Assembly: GCA_026770575.1 (NCBI GenBank)
Contig: MU657180.1
Span: 202,977-253,879, forward strand
From: Pelagophyceae sp. CCMP2097
Lineage: Eukaryota; Sar; Pelagophyceae
Length of the DNA: 50,903 nt
Direction of reading: 5' to 3'
Shown: in pieces, positions 20,421-30,581 of the stretch
How the letters are laid out: each line of letters opens with the position of its first letter
Position numbering within the stretch: the first letter of the stretch is position 1
Notes under the pieces: generated by a model
Database searches by the model: none
Told to the model about the DNA's origin: nothing
Seen by the model: the letters and a program-made list of their open reading frames with translations, nothing else
Position numbers and translations under genes: made by a program

Positions 20421-22231
20421 GCTATGAAGTTGCATGTGGACACACACACACACAAACCCAGCATCAAGAGCGGCGCGTCCCCGGCCTCTGGGGGTCGCAG
20501 GCAAACGTGTCGTGGCCAAAGGGTCTTCAGCGGCGGAGCCCGGACGGCGGTGGCATGGGAGACTTCGGAATGATGCAGAGATATCCTCGAGGAGGTAATC
20601 GAGGAAGAGCAACCGGGATGGAAGCACCCAGGAGGGTGGATCTTAAGCCAGCAAGCGCCCCAGTGCTCTGGTCCGCTGGAGACGCAGGTCCCTAAAGAGC
20701 CTCGTCATGCCTTGCCGGGACTGAATAAAACCCCCATGCCCCCCAAATGATCGACTTGATCTCAGAAGAGCGGGCCGACACGGTCCACCGGCCGCGCGCG
20801 ACTCCACCGCGGACTCGATCAACACCCGATCAGCTCCCCAAACGGACCAGGGCCCCAAACGGACCACGGCCAAAGGGCATACGTGACTGGTGCCGGAGGA
20901 GGGACGGCGATTCCGGGTCGGACGTTGAATTCGTCCAAACCCAAAAGGGTCGGTCCAACGCCCATCCAGGCCGAGTCACGGGTCGGCAGGCGGGTCGCGG
21001 GTCGGTCAGGTCGACACACGCAGAATCCAGATCGGGTTCGGGCCGTGCCCGTTCTTAAAAAGCCCATTCCAGAGAGCCAGCGTCACGCCGCTCGCGATGG
21101 CGCGTCCAGAGAACCCAAACACAGAAAACCCGACGATTCTGGAGGAAACCCGAGACGACGCCGTGTTTCCGCGTCTTAGTCGCCTCATCGACAGCCTCCA
21201 GGTCGGGTACGGCACTGGCGCCTGTCGGAGGGCAAGATGGATGCACTATCGTGCGCCGGGTCGCTGCGCTGCGCAGCGGGAGAGTGCCGTGCGTGGACGT
21301 TCCGACGGGCCTTTGGACGGCGCTTCAGTGGCCTGCGGACGCGGCGGGCCACGACGCCTGCGTGTGCATCGAGCCGTCGTGCACAGCATGCTCGCCCGCG
21401 GTGAGCCGGAAGGCCCGGAAATTCGGATGATCCGTGGTTCCGAGTGACCCCGTCGCGAGTTTTCCCTCACAGGCGCCCTCGCCGTGCATCAGCCTCCACG
21501 GCCGTCGAGGCCGCCGCGTGCGCCGCGGCCACAGTGTCGTGCGCAGCATGCTCGTCGGTGGAATTATAGAGCGGAACCCGCGGATTGTCGGGTTCTCCGC
21601 GGGTTTCGCCTTTGCCGCGCCCGCCGGGTCGCGGGTCCCACGTCCAGACCCGCGGGTCGGCGGGTTGGCAAAACCGCGCAAACCCGTCGATCCCGACCCG
21701 CGGGTTACGGGTAAAGCCGTACCCGTCCCTGCTCCTGGACTGGTGGCCCATACTTGCGCGAGGAGACGCCGCGCTTTACGTGCTGACGTGCTCTCCGACT
21801 GGCACCGGGCCTCCGGGCCTGGAAGCCGACGTTTGATTCGGGTTTGGCGGTCGTCCCCTTTTGGGCCTGCCCCACCCGAGGTGGATCTCAAGCAAGCAAT
21901 CACCGCCTGACTGCCTGCGCACCAGTGTGGAGGTCCGTCGTAGCGCGGCTCGTTGGTGACCAGCTGGCAAACTGGTCGCGGCTGGAAGGTGATAGTACTC
22001 GGCGGTCCCGAAACGCGGCGGTCATCTACGTGTCCTCCGAGGCCGAGTCTTTGGGCGCGCGTCGCACCCCGAGCGGCTCCGGCAGGCGCCTTGCGTTCGA
22101 GGCAGCCCCCGTACAACGTCCAATTGCGCCCGACCGTGGAGGCAAGCCACTGCAACGGAGTGGCCACGTTCCGTCGGCCGCGCGGGGTTGCACCAAATCA
22201 CAATTCTTCTTCTTATATGAGTTTCGTCGGT
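20421..22231. other. Repeat-rich spacer, possibly with a small Cys-rich gene
   Basis: This separates the W2 stop (20420) from the GRP94 stop (22232). It contains a (CA)n tract at about 20441-20455 and the dispersed 20-mer GGTGGATCTTAAGCCAGCAA at 20635 with a second version at 21880. There is a 20723-20745 segment resembling the end of the dispersed element at 26.5 and 50.6 kb. Two blocks rich in CGGGT (about 20910-21050 and 21590-21730) are also present. On the plus strand about 21200-21402 has coding-like sequence with a Cys cluster (CVCIEPSCTAC) ending at a GTGAGC donor, and a CTCACAG acceptor follows at 21471. No complete gene could be assembled, so it is left unassigned. Confidence 0.4.
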
Positions 22232-24726
22232 TTAGAGCTCTTCGTTTGCGCCAAAGTCGTCGAGGTCGACTTCTTCCTCGTCGGCCTCTTCCTTAGCCGG
22301 ACTGGCCTCGATTTCGACCTCGTCGTGCAAGTCCAAGTTGTCGATTTCCAGGCCGCGTTGAATGAGGCGGTAGACGCGCTGCGCGAAGGCGTCCGCGTCC
22401 GTGGCCGGGAAGCCAGAGGTCATCATGGCGTTGTCGAGCAACATCCATGCCAAGTCTTGCGTGGGTTCGTCGACCGTCTGGCCGACCGTCTGGCCGACGA
22501 GCGAGTTCAGCTTGGCGACGATGGGATGGCGAGGGTTCACCTCGAGCGTCTTCTGCGACTGCATGTGCTGCTGCTTCTGCTGGTCGGTGAAGGCCTAGGT
22601 CCCTTTGTCAAAATTTGGGACCAAGCACAAAGTCCCCGGCGTACCTGGGAACGCATGATCCGTTCCATGTTGGCCGAGTTGCCGTACTGCGACGTGACCA
22701 CGATGGCCGGCGTCGTCTCCACTCGCTTCGAGACGGCCACCTTTTGCACCGCATCGCCGTACAAGGCCTTTAAATACTCGGTCAGCGGCTTGAATTGCGC
22801 CTTGTACACCTTCTCGCGCTGCTTTTCCACCTCTTCGTCTTCGTCGCCAAACTTGAGGCCTTCCTTGGTCACCGACATCAACTTCTTGCCGTCGAATTCG
22901 GTGATGTGCTGAATCGCGTACTCGTCGATGGGGTCGACGAGGTAGAGCACCTCCAAATCTTTGGCCAGGACTTTTTCCAAAAAGGGAGAGTGCTCGACCG
23001 ACTCGACGGATTCGCCGGAAATGTAATAAACGGCCTTTTGCCAGTCCTTCATCTGCTCCACGTACGCCTCGAGCGAGGTCCAGCCCTCGCCGCTCTTGGA
23101 CGACTTGAACCGGAGCAGCTTTGAGAGCTTTGAGCGGTTGGCCGAGTCCTCGATGATGCCGAGCTTGATGTTCTTGCCGAACATCTCCCAGAACGTCGTG
23201 TACGCGTCCTTCTTCGCCTCCACCTCGTCGTCCTCGTCCTCCGCGTCGGCGGTCGCCTCGGCGTCGGCCGTCTCCTCCGCGTCGGCCGTCTCCTCGGACG
23301 CCAGCTTCCTCAGCATCTCCAGCGACTTCCGCACCAACTTCTTGCCCATCACCTTGAGCACCTTGTGCTGCTGCAGCGTCTCGCGCGAGACGTTGAGCGG
23401 CAAGTCGTCCGAGTCGACGACGCCGCGCAGGAAGTTGAGGTACCGCGGCACGAGATCCTCAAACTCGTCGGTGATCAGCACCTTGCGCACGTACAGGCGC
23501 AGCTGCGCCTGCTTGGAGTAGTACTGGTCGTACATGTCAAAGGGCACGGCGCCGGGGATGAAGAGGATGGACTTGAATTCGACCTAAAACAAGAAACGAT
23601 AAACAAGCACATGTCGCCTGGGGCAACCGCACCTCGCCTTCGGCCTTGAAATGGATCCAAGTCGCCGGGTCGGCCGTGTCCTTGGAGAGCGATTTATAGA
23701 AGGCCTTGTACTCGTCGTCCTCGACGTCTTTCGGCTCGCGCGACCAAATGGCCGTCATCGAGTTGACCTGCTCCCAGGTCCAAGAAGTCACGCTCTCCGT
23801 GCGCAGCTCGTCGGCCTCCTCGTCGGCCTCGTCGTCCTCCAGGTCCTCGTCGTCTCCCAAGTCCTCCTCGTCCTCCTCGTCCTCCTCTTCGACCGTCACC
23901 GTCTCCGTCTTGGACTTGTGCAGGAGGATGGGGAAGGTGATGAACTCAGAGTACCTCAAGACCAGATCGGAAAGGCGATCTTGGTCCAAAAACTCGCCGG
24001 CGTCCTCTTTGAGGAACAACGTAATCTTGGAGCCGCGGCCCAGCGTGTTGCCCTCCGGATCGGCCCAGACTTTAAAGTTCGAGTCCGCCGTCGACTCCCA
24101 AATGTACTGCTCGTCGTCGTTGTGCTTCGAAGAGACGCGGACGCGGTCCGCCACCAAATACACAGAGTAAAACCCGACGCCAAACTGCCCGATCAAAGAC
24201 AAGTCGCCAGATTTCTCATCCCCGCTCATGGCCTCGACGAAGTTCGTCGTGCCCGACTTGGCGACGGTGCCGAGGTTGGCGACGAGGTCCGCCTTGGTCA
24301 TACCCACGCCTAGCGTTTCAAGGTCATCTCCCAGAGGCTCTCAAAAGGCATCTCACAAAGGCAAAAGCCCCCCGCCCCGCTCGCCAGGGACGCACCAGAG
24401 TCCTGGATGGTCAAAGTGCGGGCGTCCTTGTCGAAGGAGATTCTGATCTCGAGCTCCTTCTTCCCGTCGAGAGCATGAGGGTCCGAGAGCGCCAAGAAGC
24501 GGATCTTGTCCAGCGCGTCCGAGCCGTTGGAGATGACCTCGCGGAGGAAGATCTCCTTGTTCTTGTAGAGCGAGTTGATGATGATGTCCATCAAACGGTT
24601 GACCTCGGCTTGGAACTCAAACGTTTCAGCCTCCTTCGGCGCCACCACCGCCTCCTCCGCAAACGCGCCCGGCAACGCCGCCGCCAGGAGAGCGAAGAGC
24701 GCGAAACAGCGGCCCATCGAACGCAT
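22232..24726 (-). CDS. HSP90B1: Endoplasmin/GRP94, the ER HSP90 chaperone
   Basis: An ATP-dependent HSP90 of the ER lumen that folds secretory and membrane clients. Four exons (24726-24396, 24309-23633, 23583-22645, 22594-22232) give 769 aa, compared with ~800 in animals. The three introns are 86, 49 and 50 bp, all phase-consistent. The signal peptide is visible ([23 protein letters not shown]). The N-terminal ATPase domain follows: [38 protein letters not shown], then DSGVGM across intron 1 and [15 protein letters not shown]. The charged linker is very acidic ([11 protein letters not shown]...). The middle domain has [10 protein letters not shown] and [12 protein letters not shown]. An ETADAE/EATADAE repeat with acidic runs is inserted in the middle domain. 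The C-terminus is NEEL rather than KDEL/HDEL. ER location rests mainly on the signal peptide and the family. Confidence 0.95.
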
Positions 24727-24881
24727 CGCTCTGGAGGCGCGCGGGCCGGAGGCTACTCTCAACTCGCCGAGCCAGAGATTGACACGCGTTCGATGGCTTT
24801 TCGACGGGTTTGGGGGAGGAAACCCGCAATCCTCGGCAAAGAACAAGCTCAGAATTTAGCCGTGGGCCGGCGAGCGCGTCG

Positions 24882-26050
24882 CTATCGGGCCCACCGGCAT
24901 GCCGCCCCTGCCGGAAAAGTCGCAACGCGGCCGCGGCGCGACGCTGCGCACACGTCCCGTGGGTCTTGCTCGCCAGATAGATAGATGATTGTGCACTCTG
25001 CAGGATGCACTGGCGCGACGTGCCGCGACGGGGACGATCGCGTCGGATCGATCCTTCGGCTCGGAACGGAAAATACCTTACGGCATGGCATGGATGGCAT
25101 GGATCGGTGGGGGCGCCGGCGCGGCGGGCCGGCCTCATAGCGCGCCTGCTCGTCGTGCACGCGCTGCGCGAAGCGGTCGCATTCTTCAAGGCCTGCGGCG
25201 CTCATACCCGGGAACGCCCGCTGCATCGATTCGGCGTCGTCGAGCAGGTCGGGGCGGCCGCCGTCGGCGCGGGCGAGCGGGTACGAGTAGACAACGCCGC
25301 GGCGCTGGGCCACGCCGGGCGTGATGCCAAGGCCCCTGGCGTGGAGCAACTCCAGGAACTCAACGCGGCCGATGACAAACGCCTTGTCCGCGGGCGTCTG
25401 CCCGCCGCCGTCGCGCTTGGCGAGGTTTGCGCCGCGCTGCGCGAGAAGCTCGAAGCCGGCGAAGCTGCCATTTTGGACGGCGCTGGCCACATGCCCGACT
25501 TGCACGCCGCGTCAATGTCGACGCCGAGGTCGACGAGGTCGCCGAGCATCGACGCTCGCGCCTCGGTCCACTGCGAAGAATATGCCATGCCGCTGAAGAG
25601 CGCGTGCAGGACCGTGCCGCCGGCGCGGTCGCGCGCGGAAGCGTCCGCGCCGTGGCGCAGCAGCGCCGCAAAGGCGGTGGGGTTCCCGGCGGCGGCGGCG
25701 ACGTGCAGCGGCGTCGACCCGTCGTGGAACTCGGCGGCGGCGGCCTCGAGGCCGCAGCCGCAGAGCAAGTCGACCGTGCGCGAGTCTGTGAAGCAAAACT
25801 CGCCGGCGAGCGTCAGCGCGCCGTTGCCCGTCGGCCTGCGCCTGCGCGCGTCGGCGCCCGCGCGCAATAGTGCCGCGACCATCTCGACGCGGCCGCCCTC
25901 GACGGCGAGGAGCAGCGCCGTGCCGCCCAAGGGCGTCGCGGCGTCGAGAGCTTCGGCGCGGCCGCCGCACGCGCCTAGAGCCCGTTTAAAAGCGCCGGCG
26001 CCGCCCTGCATCACCGCCAGCTGCAGCTCCGTGTAGAAATTCATCCGCAC
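24882..26050 (-). CDS. Ankyrin-repeat protein with an apparent frameshift
   Basis: Ankyrin repeats mediate protein-protein contacts. From 26050 the frame encodes about five repeats, with the usual G-x-T-A/P-L-x-x-A pattern (GGTALLLAVEGGRVEMVAAL, GSTPLHVAAAAGNPTAFAAL). It reaches DLGVDIDAACKSG at about 25495. There the repeat continues only in another frame (HVASAVQNGSFAGFELLAQR, then GQTPADKAFVIGRVEFLELL), which runs to a stop at 24882. A one-base deletion near 25490-25500 would explain it; no GT-AG intron fits. The part after about 25320 is low-similarity and may not be translated as read. The start could also be the second ATG (26044). It could be a sequencing error, a recent pseudogene or real frameshifting. 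The 3' end lies 155 bp from the GRP94 ATG. Confidence 0.6.
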
Positions 26051-26084
26051 CGCGCCCCGCGTCGGCCGCGAACGACAAAGCCCC

Positions 26085-26562
26085 CCCTTGGATCAAGTGG
26101 TTACTATCTCACCCCCACTTGGATCTAGGTGCGCTTACTCGGAGCGCGGCGTCCTTTGTCCTTGGAAACCGTTCGGTCTCTGTGGCTCCTTATCTGACTC
26201 TGCTCGTCCACGCCCTGCTCGTCCACGACACGCGTCGCGTAAGCTGCCCCCCTTGGATCAAGTCAGTGACAGATGGTGTCATATTTTCATGTCAACAGCC
26301 GCCCCTCGATGCGCAGTCTCGGCTGCTTTCTTGGATCAGGTGGTTTTTCACCCCTTGGATCAAGTGGTTATCTCACCCCGTTCTCTGCTCGTCCACGTCC
26401 TGCTCGTCCACGACGCGCGCATCGCGTTGAAATTTCCCCCGGCCTTCGAATTCCGAGTCAAAAAATCCTCCGCCGCCGCAAGTGACGTCATTCTTGGAAG
26501 AACAATCGGCAAGGCCATGTCGCTTTCCGGAATATAAATTAAAACCCTCATGCCTCAAGGCC
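26085..26562. mobile_element. Dispersed repeat copy A (SINE/MITE-like, second copy near 50.1-50.7 kb)
   Basis: The segment 26262-26384 (TCAGTGACAGATGGTG...CTTGGATCAAGTGGTTATCTCA) recurs in the same order at 50367-50459 with scattered substitutions. GCTCGTCCACGCCCTGCTCG at about 26207 recurs inverted at about 50135. The end (ATATAAATTAAAACCCTCATGCCTCA, up to 26559) matches 50635-50660. Internally CTTGGATCAAGTGGTTA and CTCGTCCACG are themselves repeated. There are no coding frames. Confidence 0.6.
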
Positions 26563-26831
26563 ACTAGGGTTGCCCGCGGTGGCGCCCCTCGGCGGCTCGC
26601 AGCTCCGGGTCTCTTCGGGGCGTCATTTCTTCCGAAAACCTTGGAGTGAATCTCCCCCAGGGCTCACGTCCAGAGAGGCCACGGGAGTGCGTCGGAATGT
26701 TGCCGCGGCCGCGCGCGACGCCCTCGTCCTTTTGGCCCGCTCAACAAGACCCGGTCGCCAAATCGCCGATTGACACGAGGCATGACATTGTTTTGAACAG
26801 GTTTCAAGAGCCTTGCCGTCGGGCCGCCGCG

Positions 26832-27389
26832 ATGGCGTCGGACTCGGACTCGGACGACCTCGAAGCGCTGAACAGCAACTTCCGCCTCGACCCTTGGCCC
26901 GCCGAGACGGGGAAGAAGAAGAAGCGAAGACTCGACATCAATGCCATTCAAAAAGCGGGCTGGCAGGCTGTCGAGGGGCTCGAAAACGACTTCGCCGAGA
27001 AGGAGACGATGCGCGCGGCGGAGAAGCGCGCCGAAAACGACCGCGCTGTTGAGGCGCAGCGCGCCGCTGAAGCGGAGTCCGAGGCCGCGCGGGCCGCGGC
27101 GGACGAGGAGGCGCAGGACGATACGCCGGCGGGGTCCACGGCCTCGGCGGGGTCCAAGGAGGCGGATTTGGAGAAGAAGAAGCACCGGTCCTACAACCAA
27201 AAAGAGACGAGGTCGAGGAAGATGTACGTCTCGAAGCGTGTACCTCCTGAAACCCCCGACCCGGGAGCCGCCTGCCGCCCTTCTTGCGCCCCGTCTGACG
27301 TCCCCCCCAGGCGCGGCGAGAACGACTACGTGCAGGAGGAGAAGCGGCTTCTTCGGCAGGGCACAGATGGGTACAGTATGGGCTACTAG
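26832..27389 (+). CDS. Small charged protein with conserved-looking YVQEEKRLLRQ C-terminus
   Basis: Two exons (26832-27223 and 27311-27389) encode about 156 aa; the intron is GTACGT...CCAG, 87 bp, and splits the ATG of a RKM-RGEN junction. The start has a good context and begins MASDSDSDDLEALN. A Lys/Arg patch (KKKKRRLD) that could be a nuclear signal follows, then a long Glu/Ala-rich helix, a Ser/Thr stretch and KKKHRSYNQKETRSRKM. The last exon reads ENDYVQEEKRLLRQ...GYSMGY. A YVxEEKRxLR end on a short basic protein is reminiscent of small nuclear/nucleolar proteins, but no family name is certain. The intron could be retained without breaking the frame. Confidence 0.65.
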   Translation: MASDSDSDDLEALNSNFRLDPWPAETGKKKKRRLDINAIQKAGWQAVEGLENDFAEKETMRAAEKRAENDRAVEAQRAAEAESEAARAAADEEAQDDTPAGSTASAGSKEADLEKKKHRSYNQKETRSRKMYVSKRVPPETPDPGAACRPSCAPSDVPPRRGENDYVQEEKRLLRQGTDGYSMGY

Positions 27390-28390
27390 CTCGGCGCCGA
27401 GCGTTCTCTCGCTCAGCTCATTTCTCTTCCACCTCTCGACTTCTTCCCCTTTGGACTTTGGCCTTTTCGGCGGTGAGGCGCATTTCGGCGTCTTTGCCTT
27501 GAGAGTTTGGCGAGCGCGGCCGAGATGAAGAGACACAAAAGGCCGAATTTTAAGGGGGGCCAATGCTTCTTTCCCAGGAAGAAGTGGCGGGCTGAGACCC
27601 TCTGGTGCTGATTAAAGCGAGAAGGTTGGTGAGCGGCATACGCCGAGCGCCCTGATGGCGCCGCAATCGTCGGAGAGCCGAATGCAAGGCGGAGAGGCCG
27701 CCGACGGATCCCGCTCCATGTTCAACGCAGGTCCATCCCGCGCGGCATCCGGCACCCGGCCTCGGCAGCATCGATGTCGGCGCTGCCGGCCTGCTCAACT
27801 TTTGGCGTGGGCACGCGCCGGGGCTCCCACGATCCATGTTCGACGGCGCGGACTCGCTCATCGAGAACCTTCGGAACGCTCCGGCGCACCGCTCCGCGCC
27901 GCTCGCCCCTCGTGCCACACGTGCGCCGAGCCTCCGCGCGCGGCGCCCGCGTGCCTCGACGGGGCCGACCGGGGCCACGTCGATCGACCGGGCTACGTCG
28001 ATCAAGGCAGCTATCCTAACCTCATCCGAGGGCGCAGCGACCCATCTTGCGACACGCAGGGCGAGGGTCTCGAGGGCCTCTCGCGGATGTGCATCGATTA
28101 AAAAGTAAGCAATGTGTGGCTGGGAACAGTAGAATGCAACGCTTTAAGGAATTCCGAATCTCAAAAAGTAGACATCGTTCAAGAAGCCATCTCCTCCGTG
28201 CCAATCGCCCCCGGTGTCTTCAGTGTGCACGCACGTCCACGGCCAAGAGAGTTGATTCCAAAGGATTGAGTCGACATGCGCTCGTGGCGCTCGTGGCGCC
28301 ACTTTGGTCCCGGCGGGCCCCCGGCTCGGTCGGATATGCGCATCGTCCAAACTGTGCGGTTTCGCGGCGGTTGCCGCGTTGGCCGCGGTG
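27390..28390. other. Spacer with one unassigned coding-like stretch
   Basis: No complete gene was assembled. About 27736-27895 on the plus strand, after a possible CAACGCAG acceptor, reads GLGSIDVGAAGLLNFWRGHA then PGLPRSMFDGADSLIENL, which looks protein-like. It lacks a clear start, a partner exon or a recognised family, so it may be a remnant. The rest has mixed composition. Confidence 0.35.
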
Positions 28391-30135
28391 CTAGGCGACG
28401 AAGGGGACGGGCTTGGACGATGATGGCTTTGAGGGTCGCGCGTGGCCGCCGCGCCAAGCGAAGAGGCCTCTGTTTTTGGAGAGGGCGGGCGACTTGGGCG
28501 ACTTGGGTGAAAGCCCAGCCTCTTCGTCGAGCACATTCCGAGAGGACGACGTCTTGCGCGCCTGCGCAGCGGCTCCGCGGGCGCAAAGCGAGCCGGAGGT
28601 GGAGTGCATCACAGAGCTCACTCGTGCGAGGTTGCTCGTGGATTTCGAAGGCGTGAGCAAATTTGTGGAAGAGTCGTCGTACTGCACCGGTGGCCGCATC
28701 GTCGTCGGCATCGCGAGCCGGTTCCGCTGCCAGATTCTGCGGGCAAGGCGTCTGGAGAGAGACATTCGACGTTTTCGCAACGCCACGCACGTGGCTTGCG
28801 TATAAAACGTGATCGCCACCATCGTCATCGTCGCGCCCAGGAGTTGCGCCCCGTTGAGCCGCGCGCCGAGCAACGCATGCGAGCCGAGGACGAGCGCCGC
28901 CATCTTAAACTGACCAAGCACCTATCAGACCTCGTCGAGATGATGCCACAAACGATGGTCTATCATGACCTGGTGCGTCAGCGCCGAAAGGCGGCCAATC
29001 ACAATGTACCCCGTCCCAGACGTAAACGCCCCGAGCACCGCCGCCAACGCCAAGCCCTCGTAGGCGCGGCGGTCCATAATTCGCACGACGGCGAGGACGC
29101 GGCGGCCCTCGAAGAATGCCACAAGAGGGACCAGGACCATCGTCGCCGCGGGCAGCCTACGTCGACGTCAGAGGCGCCTTTTGCGCAAAAGTCGCGACGC
29201 ACGTCGCTTCGGCGAGCTTGCGCAGCTCGGCGACTTGGAGGTCCGGCGAGTCGCGCTCGCTTCGCAAACGCCGTTGGATGCCTACGTCGACGACTTTCAA
29301 GAGGCGCGCGTCTGGGGCAGGTGACACGACTCTCAAGTGTTCACCAGCGCGACACGACGATTTTTTTTCTCACGCTGGTCGCAAGCGGCGCTCCATCGGA
29401 CCTTGTACTCTGCCGTCACGATGACGTTGACCATGGCGATGACCACGCCCTTTCGCGAGACGCTCACGTCGGCGACGCTCGCCAGGAGCACACCGACGTG
29501 AACAAGCGCCAGCGACGCCAGCCGCCTAGATGTCGCACCGCGAGACGGTCGACTGAGCCGCCCCACGCAGTCTTCCGGGACCGCACCTTGCGTCCAAGGG
29601 CGTGCCCGCGCCGCGCCGCTGTTCCATGAGAGCGATCAACGGCGTCGTCAGCACCTTGCTCAACTGCGTAAACCCGACGGAATTGACGAGCAGCGACGCA
29701 TTCGCCAGCGACGGCGCCAGCGCCGTGAGGAGTACGAGTCCGAAATGAGAGCGTTTACTCCACTCATGGTCGTCGTCGGAGCGCTTGCGCCCACGCGGCG
29801 CCGTCAGCCGCAACGCCAGCGAGACGAGGGCGTAGCCGAGCATCGTCAGCGTCAGCGGGAAGTCAAAATCGTGAGACATGACCTAGTGCGGGCCTCAGCA
29901 GCGCCCGGCGCCAAATGCGTTTTACCTTCTTGTTTGCTAAGATGCAACCAATCGCCCCGAACAAGTTCAGCACGAGCGCGACGGTCTTCGACCTGCATCG
30001 CAAGTTTGGCTGGTCCCCTTCTCCGCGAGGGACGCACTGGGAAAGCTTGCCGCAAAGAGCGCTGATGCCGAGCGGCTTGCGCTGCTTGCCATGCGCAACG
30101 CGAGATTCCGCTTCCAAGCGCCTCTTCTCCATCAT
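28391..30135 (-). CDS. SLC35/TPT-family drug-metabolite transporter (nucleotide-sugar or triose-phosphate type)
   Basis: Six exons (30135-29926, 29882-29587, 29525-29374, 29281-29203, 29156-28970, 28921-28391) encode about 484 aa. All five introns are short (43-92 bp) and phase-consistent. About ten hydrophobic segments are visible. TM1 starts KTVALVLNLFGAIGCILANK, matching the family's N-K-K end of the first helix. TM2 (FPLTLTMLGYALVSLAL), LTTPLIALMEQRR, ALVHVGVLLASVADV and ALTHQVLGQFKMAALVLGS follow the TPT pattern, in which the last includes the TxxVxGxxK-like helix. A late helix reads GATMTMVAITFYTQA. The ~110-aa cytosolic tail is Ser/Arg-rich and unusually long. A Golgi/ER or plastid-envelope antiporter is likely; the substrate cannot be read from sequence. 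Confidence 0.8.
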
Positions 30136-30581
30136 GGTTGCAAGCCTCTTCGAGATGCGCAGTCTAGCCGCGCGGCGGTGCGCCTCGCGCGCGGCGCCGG
30201 CGATCAGCGCCCTCGGACTGATCAGTTTCGGGTTAATCAGCGCCCTTCCCGAGTTCGGTGGCGACGCGAGACCGCGCCGAACCGAGACGGGGGACTGGGC
30301 CGGCAGGGCTCCACCGCGACGTGCGAAGCGGACGACGACCGCGCGTGGCCAATTGCCAAGGACAGCCGACTCGAAGGACTTCTTTAAATTTAGAAGTCGA
30401 ATTTGTAAAACGCAGCTTTAGCGAAAGTCCACTGGTTGTGCGGCCGAGCGCCCGGACGCGTGGTCGGGAGGCGGCCGGTCCTTTGGCCGCTGAAGGCCGG
30501 CGGCGAGAGCCGGCGCCGCAGCGGTTGCGGGCCTCGAGCGGCTCCCGAGGGCCTGAGCGGCTCTCGAAGGCTTAAGATCCA
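30136..30581. promoter_or_regulatory. Divergent promoter region between the SLC35 gene and the kinesin gene
   Basis: 446 bp separate the two divergent starts. About 30360-30420 is AT-richer (ending in TTTAAATTTAG...), and no clear TATA box or palindrome stands out. Confidence 0.4.

Noticed and set aside
20910..21730. CGGGT-rich blocks as internal telomere repeats
   Set aside because: The words are not tandem with a constant unit and do not match TTAGGG-type telomere repeats.
21325..22167. 280-codon minus-strand open frame
   Set aside because: No domain or hydrophobic pattern was seen, it is rich in Pro/Arg/Thr, and it overlaps the CGGGT-rich block; it is likely a chance frame.
27655..28101. 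149-codon plus-strand frame and overlapping minus-strand frame
   Set aside because: Neither has a recognisable domain; a protein-like stretch lies in a third frame, so both long frames were left out.
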